Source: Anastatus disparis
Lineage: Eukaryota > Arthropoda > Insecta > Hymenoptera > Eupelmidae
Assembly (NCBI GenBank): GCA_017163975.1
Contig: JAFFSR010000347.1
Location: forward strand, 7,678,001 to 7,742,000
Direction: 5' to 3'
DNA: 64,000 nt
The notes beneath the pieces are model-generated. The model saw only the letters and a program-made list of their open reading frames with translations. It made no database searches and was not told the DNA's origin. The position numbers and the translations under genes were made by a program. The stretch's first letter is position 1. Each line of letters opens with the position of its first letter. This document shows, piece after piece, positions 10,812 through 20,868 of the stretch.

Positions 10812-12792
10812 AAATTGTATTAACTTGTACTGGCTATAACTTTTGCAATTCATCATATTTTAAAAAACGGAAAAATACGGGTCTTTTATTTTTTCGTATT
10901 CTACCTAACGGATATAATGCAATTTATCATGCAAGGTCCTAATCACTTCAATCTTTCTGTAAATATTTTGTGGAATTTTTTTGAAAGATTTATGTAATAT
11001 TCCGCTGTACGATTTTGAAGTTTTTCGGGTTCTTCGAGCGAAATGTTTATGGAATCTTTCTGAAATATTTCATGAAACATTCCACCGGAAGATCATTTGA
11101 ATCTTTCTGTGAAATATTTCGTGAAATATTCAAGAAATCTTTCGTTAATATTTCATAAAATATCTCGAAAAAGTTTTCGAACGTTCCTTTGAAATATTCC
11201 TGAAATATTCCTGGAAGCTTTCAATGAAAGATTCCAGTGGAATATTTCGAAACATATCGTAAAGACTTCCTAGAATCTGCATGGAAGTTTCCATTGAAAT
11301 ATTCCAGTGAAATATTTCGAAATATTTCATTGAAATCTTCCATGCTGTCTGGAGTGTGTTAAATTTTAAATTTTCAACAATTTTTCTTTTAATGTAATTA
11401 AAAAATAAATAACACACAACTCTAGTAAAAACATACAATGTATATCATAGCTAAATCTCAGCTGATAAAGAAAACAATTTAACATCAATAATGTTTTAAT
11501 ATAGAAATGTATCTCAATCATGAGCAATGAAGAGTCAAATTACCATTTCGATCTCGAAGTAGTGCTTACGCAGTCATTATAATATTTGAATAAATAACAC
11601 AAAAATCAATTGAACAATGACAGTGGATCCGGTCTATACTTAATATAAATTTTATAATATTTAACATTTTAATCCTCCATCAGTGATCATAAATGTTCAG
11701 TTTATGTTTTCCTAAGGCTCTAAAATTAAAACTGCACTAAGAAAACCAATTTTCAATAGCTTCCGTACTAGTTAATTGGAAAAATAAATGATATGAAAAA
11801 TTCGATGCATCGAGTACTTTTCGAGATCTAAGTAACAAAATAAATACAAACATTTTTTCAAAAATTCAAAATGCTTTAAAATTAAAACTGCGCTAAAAAA
11901 ATCAGTTTTCAAAAGTTTCTTTCAATTTGGCGATCGAAAATAATTCCCATGAAAATTTTACGGAAAATTCATCGAGTAATTTACATAAAATATCAAAAAA
12001 ATGTAGAATTAAAAAAAATTGTTTGAATGGCTATTTTATTAAAACTACGCTAAGTAAACCAATTTTCAATAGCTTCTGTACTAGTTAATCAAAAAAATAA
12101 ATTGTATGGAAAATTTTAAGCAAATCCATCGAGTACTTTCCGAAATCTAATTGATTAAATAAGTACAAACATTTTTTTAAAAATTCAAAAGATTCTAAAC
12201 TTAAAACTATGCTGAGGAAATTAATTTTCAGAAGTTTATTTCATTCCGGGGATCAAAAATTATTCCGATGCAAATTTTTAAGCAAATTCATCAATTTTAC
12301 AAAAAATACCAAAAAAATAAAAAATCGAAATTTTTTTGTTTTAAATGACTCCGAAATTAAACTACGCTAAGTAAACCAATTTTAAGATGTTTATTTTATT
12401 TCGGGGTTCTAAAATTATTCCCACGCAAATTTTTAAGCAAATTCATTAGCTAGTTTACAAAAAATACCAAAAAAATGAAAAATCGAAATTTTTTTTTTTA
12501 TAAATGACTTTGAAATTAAAACTACGCTAAGAAAACTAATTTTCAATAGATTCCCCCAAGTTAAACAAAAAAATAAATTCTATGCAAAATTTGAAGGAAA
12601 TCCATCTAGTAGTTTTCGAGATCCAGTTGGCTTACTGAATACATGTATACACACACACGCACACGCACATACATACAGACATTTTCTAGAAATCACTTTT
12701 TTCGACTCGCCGAGTCCAAATATACACAAATAAGTGAAAAAATAGGAAAATAATTTTTTACCGATACAATGCTTTCTCTATGAGAAAGCAAA
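10071..12792 (-). repeat. R1 repeat, copy ii, inside retro C gag
   Basis: This is an inverted R1 copy. Its right-type end (AACGCTGCTAAGTGCT, then AATGCTTTCTCATAGAG) is at 10,071-10,120, and its left-type end (CAATGCTTTCTCTATGAGAAAGC) is at about 12,770-12,792. About 163-bp units run from about 11,700 to 12,640. It also holds a (TATC)n/(TA)n microsatellite at about 10,731-10,809 and a block with iterated GAAATATTTC / GGAATCTTTC at about 10,490-11,345. Gag zinc knuckles lie on both sides, so R1 inserted into retro C. Confidence 0.7.
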
Positions 12793-13460
12793 ATTAAACA
12801 AATATGCAAATTCTGCAATCAATGAAGACATTCAAAAAGTATGTGGAAATATTTAAAAGATAATGATTATCATTGCCAATATTGCCAGGAAAATCATCAA
12901 ATAAGTCGCTGTCTAATAATACAAAAATACGAATCATGTTGGAAATGCAATTGTATGTTATCTTTGTAATTGCGATCACAATAGTACTGATTATAAAAAA
13001 ATTCAAAATATTTGTAAACCAGGTTAGATCGGACAATCAAATAAGATGTCAATTATTTGACAAATGGGTTCACTCGGGTAAGGATCGCAGAAATAATAAT
13101 TTTGGGCGAAATAATTTTACTCAAAACAAAAGGAAATATTTATTCGCAGGAAATAATAGAAACAATAATTGGTATGGATTAAGAATCCAAGCAAAATTCT
13201 GTAAATATTGCAAGACTAAAGGACATAATATAGAGAAATGTAAGAGGATACAGTATAAAAAACCTCAAAATAACAATCAAAATATACAATGTCCATATTG
13301 TAAAAAATTGAAACATTCAATTGATTCATATTTTACATTGAAGAATATAGAAAGTAAACAAAGTGAATTTTGCACATTGTGCAAAAGTATAAACCATACA
13401 GAAGAAAATTGTCAATTTAGATTAAATGCATCAGCTAATATACAACAGGGGAACGCATAA
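12793..13460 (+). pseudogene. Retro C gag, C-terminal zinc-knuckle array
   Basis: After R1, several knuckle-like motifs follow in two frames. They are a degenerate ICKFCNQ-stop-RHS, CQYCQENHQISRC, CKYCKTKGHNIEKC, CPYCKKLKHSIDSY (last Cys lost) and CTLCKSINHTEENC. With the two before R1 the gag carried about seven CCHC-type knuckles. The frame from 12,873 (open to 13,460) contains the last three. Such motifs bind RNA during packaging. Stops and frame changes show decay. Confidence 0.65.
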
Positions 13461-16018
13461 ACTCAACTTGGAAAGAGCGCACAAAACGAGTTTCACAACA
13501 AAAGTCGCTTAAAAATTATATTGACATTCAATTTTTCGCAAGAGCACATAAAATCGATTATTTCGAAATATCTGACGAGCTTAAGGAGAATGAAGATAAC
13601 TATGAGTACATTAATATTATTGAACATGAAGAAACATTATTACATAATACAATGGAATCTAAGCCGGACATAACAAATGATGTAGTAATAGTAAAATTAT
13701 ATGATGAATAAAATTTGGCAAACAATGAACTTAGAGAAAGTATGCAAATTAAAACTGAAAATATTAAAGATGATAGTATACCAATTTATATATTCAAATT
13801 AGGCGATACACTACAATTTATTCAAATAAAAAAAATCCATTTACTAACAAATTATGCAAATTATTGATAGATACAGGTGCTCAGCTTAATATTATAAAGG
13901 AAAGTTTAGTACCACTAAAATTTATTAATGACAGTGTTGAAATATTTTTGTCTGGAATTACCAACACCCCTCTAAAAACATGAAGTTTAATAAATTTCCC
14001 AATCATCGATTTATGTAAATACTTTCATATAACGTCTGAAATCTTTTCAATATCTTATGATGTAATTTTAGGTATAAACGTATAAAAAAATAAATTAAGA
14101 TTGGATAAAGGCTATTTAGAATTAAATAGGGAAAAATTCTATATTTTAGCAGATTGCAAACATAACGAGAATTTAATTTCAAATTTGTATATTCTAAACA
14201 TAGAAAATACTGATTTAATAACTACTAATACATTCCGAATACTAAATTATATTTCGAAAATACAAAACAGTGAAAATTACTCAATCTCAGATTTTCTGAA
14301 AAGCGAAAATAAAAATATAGAACATTTTTTAAAAGATATCAATAACGTACTGGGCAAAGATTATTCTAGAATATTAAATAATGAAGATTTCAAATATCAA
14401 CGTCTTTTAAAACTTCAAGAAAATACAAATTTCATTTTTGAAAAAAAAGATGAAGAATTCCTTACATATTTTATAAAAGAAAATACTGAAATAAATATTA
14501 TAACAGATATGCAAGAAGAAAAATATAGTAAACTTGAGGAAAATTTAGTATATAAACATAAATCATATTCAAGAAGAAAATATAGATCGTAATAAAAAAT
14601 TTTTAAATAAAATAATTTTAAATCACTTAAATGAAGATAATAAACAAATTATAAAAAATTGAATCTTGAAAAATGAAGATATATTTTGGCTAGAAGGAGA
14701 AAAGATTGGAAAATGTAATTTAGATCATGAAATAAATTTAACAGATAATAAACCAACATATGGCAAACAATTTTCCTTGACATATAAGTCAAAAGAAATC
14801 GCTATAAAAGAAACAAAAAAATTAATTGAAAGTAATTTAGTGAGACCATCTAAAAGTACTTATAATGCACCAACAGTTGTAGTAAAGAAAAAACCTGGTA
14901 ACGATGGAAAAGAAAGATGGTGATTAGTTATAGATTGTAGAAAATTAAATGAAAAAACAATACCTGACCCATATTTAATACCATCTATAACAGAAATTTT
15001 CGATGACTTAGGCGGAAATAAGTATTTCACGACTGTAGATATGGTATCAGTTTTCCATTGGGTACCAATAAAAGAATCGGATATTTATAAAACAGCTTTT
15101 AGCTTTCAAATATTAGGGAAACTTAAATTTACGATCTTACCATTTAGTTTGACAAATTCTCCTCGAATATTCATGAGAGTGGCTAACACTGCTCTGAGTG
15201 AAATTATCATCAAAAAAATATGTCATGTATATATTGATGATATAATTATAGCTGCAAAATCACACCGAGAACATAATATTAAATTCAATTTAGTAGCTTC
15301 AAAACTTATAAAAGCTGGATTAAAACTAGAACCAAAAAAATGTAAATTTATTAAGGAAGAAGCAACATTTTTAGGACATATTATAAGCGAAAATGGGATG
15401 AAAGCAGATCCAAAGAAAATTGAAGCAGTAAAACTATTTCGTATTCCAAAAACAGTTGAAAAAATATTAAAGAATTTTTAGGACTAGCAGGATACTATGG
15501 AAGATTTATAAATGATTTTGCAAAAATAGCAAAACCATTAACATGGTTGTTACAAAAAGATATAAAATATTTATGGGATTTGGAACAGCAACAAGCTTTT
15601 GATAAACTTAAAGAAACATTATGTTCTGCTCTATTATTAAAATTTCCACAGCTAGATAAGCCTTTCATAATTACAACTGAATTGGAGAGGATAAACCTAT
15701 AATATATATGCCTTAAAAGTTTTAAAAGGCCCAGAACTTGAGTATTATACGTATGAGAAAGAAGCGTTAGGAATATTATTTGGTATAGAGTCATTTAGAA
15801 ATCATATTTACGGAAATAAATTTATTATAGTAACGGATCATAAACCATTAATATCTTTTAGATTAGCAGATAAAAATAATAAAATTGAAAGGTGGTGGAG
15901 ACTATTCATTATTTATTTCATCATCATTTATTTAGATTATGTGGAAAATGAAAAAAGAAATAAAATTTTTGAATCATATCATTCATTGAGTTCAGGAGGT
16001 CATTCAGGAGTTAATCTT
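13461..16018 (+). pseudogene. Retro C pol: protease, reverse transcriptase, RNase H (Ty3/gypsy-like), decayed
   Basis: An aspartic protease signature LLIDTGAQLNII is at about 13,862. A poorly conserved linker follows (14,101-14,592). The reverse transcriptase runs from 14,666: an LVIDCRKLN block, TVDM, a PFSLTNSP block and the catalytic YIDDIII at about 15,230. It is broken by TGA at about 14,921 and by a frameshift near 15,470. RNase H-connection and RNase H follow in pieces (GYYGRFINDFAKIAKPL at about 15,490; TDHKPL at about 15,837). The domain order PR-RT-RH followed by IN fits Ty3/gypsy (Metaviridae). The Helitron interrupts it just before the integrase core. Confidence 0.8.
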
Positions 16019-17314
16019 ACTATTATATAAAAAGACAGCGTTCGTTTGAATGTTCTCAATTATCTCAAAAACTACTGAACCGATCGTTTTCAAATTTTAA
16101 ATTTAAATTCTTTATAATGTGACGAGTGTCATAGGCTATATAAATAATTACTTTTTTAATCAATAATTGCAATAAAATAATTATAGACCTAAATCTTAAC
16201 GCGTAGGGAATAGGGACTACTTTTTTTCGGCGTTCTGCGGTTAACATGCTCTATCCTTGCTACTTTCCTTGGTTGCCCAATAGGTGGCGACCGATTTTGT
16301 CTTTCACTTTATTAAACTGGTACGGTAGAAATACTTATACACCTATGATATTCCGTAACTTCAACACAATACATTTTTATTGTATATTCTCTAATTACAG
16401 AGTAATATTACCTCGGATTATTTAATGAAATATTTTCCTATGCCATTAGGCAGAATCTAAAACTATACAATTTTTTTAACTTTAAAAAAAATTTTATATT
16501 TTATTCAAGGAAATTTTTTATTCCTCAAATATTTATTGGCTCATACATGAGAATTTAACCCTTTATGGTTAATAAAATAATTTTAAGAATAACAAATAAT
16601 TATGTATGATTTGCGATTTTTTCTAAAAATTTTATTCCAAATATATTAACAAAAAATATAAGATATTTGACCCGCTTTTAAATCACGTTAATTTTATTCA
16701 AAAAAAAATTTTTTTTATTTATTAACACAATCGCAAATAACGTTGATTTTATCATCCTGTGATATTTTCAAACAAATATTTCAGCAAATTTTCGGAAAAA
16801 ATACATTTTTTCAATATTATATATATTTACCGATTTTATTCAAGAAAAAATGCTTAAGGTTAAATTGTCATTTTTAGTTTGAACAAAAATTTACATATTC
16901 AAGAAAAAAAATTTATTCAATGAAATCATTTTTTCAAAAATTTTTTTATTTTGATTTCATATTTTTGCCATTTTTCAATAAATAAGTGCTGAAGGTTGAA
17001 TTGGCATTTTTAGTTTATGTTTACTACAATTGACATAATTATGGAAAAAAAAAATTTTTTTTTAATGTAATTATTTTTCAAAATTTTTTTAATTGATTTC
17101 ATTTTTGGTCATTTTTAAAGATAAAAATTAAATTATTTTGTACTTTTTTCATGTCACTTTAATTATAATAACTCACGATTTTTTTATTAAAAATTGTATT
17201 CCGAAGTTTTGTAAGAGTACGATTTAAAAAATAATAGTTTTTGAGATTCTATTTCTATACCTACCGACTTCTGCCCAACTATTACGCGGGCGAAGCCGAG
17301 ACGGGGGATGCTAG
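16019..17314 (+). mobile_element. Non-autonomous Helitron (about 1.3 kb) inside retro C integrase
   Basis: The 3' end shows the Helitron signature: a near-perfect hairpin in ACGCGGGCGAAGCCGAG, then about 10 nt, then CTAG at 17311-17314 followed by T. The 5' part holds TATTATATAAAAAGAC and AACTACTGAACCGAT, common near the 5' ends of insect Helitrons. The 5' boundary near 16,019 is approximate. There is no Rep/helicase ORF. It separates GHSGVNLT of the integrase zinc-binding region from the C-x2-C half that follows, so it is younger than retro C. Confidence 0.7.
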
Positions 17315-17885
17315 TAGAACTTATAATCGAATTAAAAATATTTTTGGGGAAATTTTATAAGCGATACACAAAATCGTATTAAAAACTGTAAAACATGTCA
17401 GAGAAATAAATTAAAAAGGAATAAAACAAAACAACCTATGATAATAACAGATACCCCACAAAAAACATTTTATAAAATATCATTAGATATAGTAGGACCT
17501 CTTAATATAACTAAAAATAATAAATATATGATAACTATTCAAGATCATTTATCAAAATTTCTAATAACCGTAGCGCTGAAGGATCAAAGCAAAGGCTATA
17601 GCTGATGCATTTATAAAAAAATTCATTTGCATATTTAGTCCACCAAAACTAGTACTTACAGATAAGGGTGCAAATTTTACAGGCAAATTAATAAAAGCCA
17701 TTTCAAAAAGATTTAAATTTAAAAAAATTTAAACGACCATCTTCCATCCACAATCTAATGGTTCATTAGAAAGTGCTCACCATCCTCTATGTAAATATTT
17801 AAAAAATTTTGCTGATAAAAAATTAGAATGGGATGATTGGCTTGAACTTACACAATTTAACTATAATAGTAGTGTTCATTCAAGT
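17315..17885 (+). pseudogene. Retro C integrase fragment
   Basis: A CKTCQRNK zinc-binding half-site is followed by the core start (SLDIVGPL near 17,480), a second-Asp region (LTDKGANFTG near 17,655) and a third-Glu region (NGSLESAHH near 17,760). Stops and indels break the frame. The coding similarity stops abruptly at 17,885, where the TGTGACAT end of LTR B begins, so LTR element B inserted within this integrase. I cannot find the missing C-terminus elsewhere in the window. Confidence 0.7.
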
Positions 17886-18027
17886 TGTGACATCCCATGG
17901 AATCACATAATTTAAATTAATTCTTATAGCTTATAAACACTTACAACTATTTTTATTATAAACTCCTTCATAGAAATTTAAGTGTTCCATGAAATGTCCC
18001 GAATTCAAACATTCAAAATTTCATCAT
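17886..18027 (+). mobile_element. 5' LTR of retrotransposon B, left piece
   Basis: The sequence from TGTGACATCCCATGG to CATCAT matches the start of the 3' LTR at 46,593. The LTR is cut at CATCAT (18022-18027) by the Polinton and resumes at 35,507 after the duplicated CATCAT. Together the pieces give about 990 bp of TG...CA LTR. Confidence 0.85.
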
Positions 18028-18175
18028 AGTAGATAAGCTATAGGCATACTGGATCAGGTTCCTTCTGGATCACCCCCTCTCTCCTCAAAGTGATCCAGAA
18101 AGTACGCATTGTAGATCACCTCAGTGATCTAGAATCCGAAAGTGATCCAGAATGCCTATAGCGTTTTCTACTACT
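18028..18175 (+). repeat. Polinton left terminal inverted repeat and subterminal foldback
   Basis: The first about 70 bp match the right end in inverted orientation. The same 20 terminal bases have an imperfect inverted partner, ATGCCTATAGCGTTTTCTAC, at 18,152-18,171, so the left end alone can snap back. Copies of GTGATCYAGAA occur at 18,090, 18,124 and 18,142, with inverted TCTGGATCAC at 18,064. A poly-T tract follows. Confidence 0.8.
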
Positions 18176-18202
18176 TTTTTTTTCTTTTTTTTTTTTTTTT
18201 TC

Positions 18203-18676
18203 TTACAAATGATTTTCTGAGAGATAGAATAATTTCATGAGTTTGACATTGTGTAGTGCACAGACAGTTTTATAAATTGGATTATGGTTTGTGCATATGG
18301 TAACACACTTGAAAGATGGTTTTGATGGATAGCCGTATTGATTGATATTATAAGCAGGAAATTTGAATCGTAACAGCCATTTACGTTTGAATTCATTCAG
18401 AACAAAAATTTTAGTAGCATCATGTAAATATTCACGAAGTAAGTTTGCAATTTGAGAGTAGTCAAGCCCATCAGTATTCCAAGCTATTCCGTGATTATGT
18501 TTGAGGCGAATGTTTTCTTCTTGTAATTCGTCAGAGAGCCTTTTCCATGAAAAAGGTTTTTTGAATAGATGAACGATAGGATCACCACTGTCGTTGAGAG
18601 GAATGATTGCTATTTCCTTTAGAACATATTCACCACCCATTTGCTTAAAACCAATCATGTCTACCGCATATTCCAT
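18203..18676 (-). CDS. Polinton HGIAWN-motif protein A (157 aa), uncharacterised
   Basis: This intact 157-codon ORF is the last gene of the minus-strand virion block; its ATG lies 38 nt after the capsid-protein stop. It resembles the two-exon gene at 30,654-31,589: both have an N-terminal D-x-x-G-F strand (VDMIGFKQ here), a (V)FK-P-W segment, the motif HGIAWN, a K-x-WL segment and C-terminal Cys/His residues (CVTICTNH, VCALHN). The N-terminal strand plus scattered acidic and His residues recalls DEDD/RNase H-fold nucleases. That is only a fold-level guess, and several catalytic positions look absent. Function unknown. Confidence 0.75.
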   Translation of the reverse strand: MEYAVDMIGFKQMGGEYVLKEIAIIPLNDSGDPIVHLFKKPFSWKRLSDELQEENIRLKHNHGIAWNTDGLDYSQIANLLREYLHDATKIFVLNEFKRKWLLRFKFPAYNINQYGYPSKPSFKCVTICTNHNPIYKTVCALHNVKLMKLFYLSENHL

Positions 18677-18714
18677 TTCGAAATATTAATTTTTTTACGT
18701 AAAGTGAAGATAAT

Positions 18715-19957
18715 TCAGACAAGCTTCCGAACATCTCCACTAATAGGATTGTACTGAATGATGCGATCGTGTAAGATCATGCAATAAGCTGAAGTATTAG
18801 CTGGAAAGTCAGTTTGAGACTCAAATTCTAGACGTACATCGACAGGAGCGCTCTTTAGAGATTCGTTTTGTCGTGAGCAGTCAATAACTATGAGTGGTTC
18901 AAAGTTGATAAACTGAGACTTTGTCAACAATGGCTGTGAATCTCTTCCGTAATAGCTTTTCTGAAAATTAGCATACATATCATATAGAATAGCAAATTGA
19001 TTCTTAGATATGTCAAGATTGAGATTGTTGTACGGATAATATTGCGAATTCAAGAAAAGTCTCACATTACTAATATTACAGTGGTCGAAGCGACTGGCAT
19101 TTTTAGATCTTGAACCTTTTTTTCCCGATTGTAATCCAAGAATCACGAAACGTGGTTTCTCCAATTGATTTGAAGTTTTTACCGTCCAGACGTGTTTATT
19201 TGTTGTTGGAAGAAGAGGATATTCAAATAACTCCCATGAACGAAAACTCATAGAAATAGGATTATCTTTGCCAATGAAATTTAACAGCTGGATTTTTTGT
19301 TTATCTGATGCAATAACATATGGCATTAACCACTCTATCTTTGATATTTTTATTTGATAAGTTTCATATGTGGTTGCATTGTTGGCTACAGTACCTTCCT
19401 GTATTATAGCATTCAGGTCATTTCTTGATCTTGTGAGAATGAGTTCATGCTTCATATTAACAACAATTTTCTTGTAATCTTCATGCGAAGCCTAAAATCA
19501 TACTTAGAGGGATAGAAACGTCAAAATTTCCATGATCATCTACAATTGTTTTGTTTGCTTCTTCAACACCAAGCCAGCCTGCATTTTCTAATGTTAAAGT
19601 CTGATTTGGATTAAATGAAGTGCATCCCTTCATGAGACTACTCAGACCAACATTTTTACTTTTATCTATCTCTACAGCATTAATTTCATATCGAATTTCA
19701 TCAAACAGATGACAAATGCCATTGTTAACGAAATTAGTTTTAGTTAGTGCTTGTCCATCCGGTTTTTGTAATTTTCCACATACATGGATGTAACTACATG
19801 ATGGTAAGAGGCATAAATCTTGATGCTGAATAGAAATACGGATTTCATCACTGTTATTGTAACTTAATGTGGAGTATGGTTGATGTGCGTGAACCTCATA
19901 ATGAGCAATAGACTCATCGAATGCGACACCTGATTGAATGCTTAGAATTTCGTCCAT
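18715..19957 (-). pseudogene. Polinton major capsid protein (double jelly-roll), one frameshift
   Basis: Two abutting frames (19481-19957, 158 codons; 18715-19455, 246 codons) form one gene of about 414 codons. The first part has DEIRISIQHQDLCLLPSCSY and the second has KHELILTRSRNDLNA, both typical of Polinton major capsid proteins, which build hexon-like trimers of the icosahedral shell. The reading frame changes at about 19,484-19,490 (within CTTCGCATGAAG), which is not a homopolymer. Unless this is a sequence error, the product would be truncated before the second jelly roll. It lies between the 48-aa ORF (30-nt gap) and the HGIAWN-A gene (38-nt gap). Confidence 0.85.
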
Positions 19958-19987
19958 TTTTCTGAAAGCAGCAGAGAATGATACAAT

Positions 19988-20134
19988 TTATCTTTTTCCA
20001 CGTACTTTGAGACCTATGCTTTTGAGAAACTGGATGCTCTTCCGTGTTAACGGTTTGAGTACCTTTGGACGACTGATGGTGGGTTGACATGATGGCTGAC
20101 TTATATGCACACTTGAATTATAAACGATTCCCAT
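19988..20134 (-). CDS. 48-aa basic Polinton ORF between penton and capsid genes
   Basis: The ATG overlaps the penton stop as TAATG (20136-20132), and the stop is at 19,988, 30 nt before the capsid ATG. The product begins MGIVYNSSVHISQPS and ends in a Lys/Arg-rich tail (GLKVRGKR); about one fifth of residues are Lys or Arg. Its placement inside the virion block and the coupled start suggest a genuine small structural or nucleic-acid-binding protein. No known domain is visible. Confidence 0.6.
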   Translation of the reverse strand: MGIVYNSSVHISQPSCQPTISRPKVLKPLTRKSIQFLKSIGLKVRGKR

Positions 20135-20823
20135 TATACAGATTTTATGTGAAGTCTAACAGTAATTTCCTCTCCTCGGAAATTCACTAAATTTCCGTCT
20201 TGATCAACGATTCGGATTTGAAGATGATCTATACTCTTAACATTGAGTGGTAAATATATGACATGCGATGGAACTTCTATGATTTTATATCCTGGAGGAA
20301 CTTTTGGGAAAAACTCATGGATCGTGTGAACTTTTTTGTCGTTGATGTAAGCACCTGTAGTAATATTACACTCTACTCTGAGTGCGTTTATTTTCAATAT
20401 CTTCACAGGTAAATCAGAGCTGTGATGAATGTCTTCATGAAGAACGCGACGAGTGAAACCGAGAAGACTGCCTATTGAATCGCGAGGACTAAGATCTATC
20501 TGATGGCTGCAATAAATTTCACTTCTGAGAGTATTGTTCTTAGCTTTCAAGGAAAACTCGATGTCTTTAGATTTCAAATCTTTTTGCAAAAATTGATTAA
20601 TAGCATCAATTTCATAACTGCCAGTAGGAATAATAATAATCTTCTCTCCGTTTATATGAAATTTATTATTCGAATCGTCAACATTGGGAATCGAGTTGAA
20701 TGTTAAAAGTTCAACTAAACCCAAAACAAAATTCTTATGCTGTGGTAGTTCTATTGAAGGAAAATATTGCGCTTCTAAGATAGAAGATTTGCCTGAAAGA
20801 CTCAAAGTGAAACTATCTTCCAT
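20134..20823 (-). CDS. Polinton penton / minor capsid protein (single jelly-roll)
   Basis: This intact 229-codon ORF has features of Polinton minor capsid proteins: TGSYEIDAINQFLQ near residue 67, SIGSLLGFTRR near residue 118, and a strand-rich C-terminus ending in a VRLHIKS-type segment. The family is a single jelly-roll protein occupying fivefold vertices of the shell. It starts 45 nt after the protease stop and ends overlapping the 48-aa ORF. No breaks are seen. The expected partner is the major capsid protein encoded just downstream. Confidence 0.85.
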   Translation of the reverse strand: MEDSFTLSLSGKSSILEAQYFPSIELPQHKNFVLGLVELLTFNSIPNVDDSNNKFHINGEKIIIIPTGSYEIDAINQFLQKDLKSKDIEFSLKAKNNTLRSEIYCSHQIDLSPRDSIGSLLGFTRRVLHEDIHHSSDLPVKILKINALRVECNITTGAYINDKKVHTIHEFFPKVPPGYKIIEVPSHVIYLPLNVKSIDHLQIRIVDQDGNLVNFRGEEITVRLHIKSV

Positions 20824-20868
20824 GGCTGATTGAAAAAGAATGATCCTGCTTGTCTGAAAACTCTTCTT

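Noticed and set aside
11030..11345. Iterated GAAATATTTC / GGAATCTTTC array resembling heat-shock elements
   Set aside because: Spacing between GAA and TTC half-sites varies from 3 to 5 nt instead of the 2 nt of real heat-shock elements; it is degenerate repeat sequence in R1.
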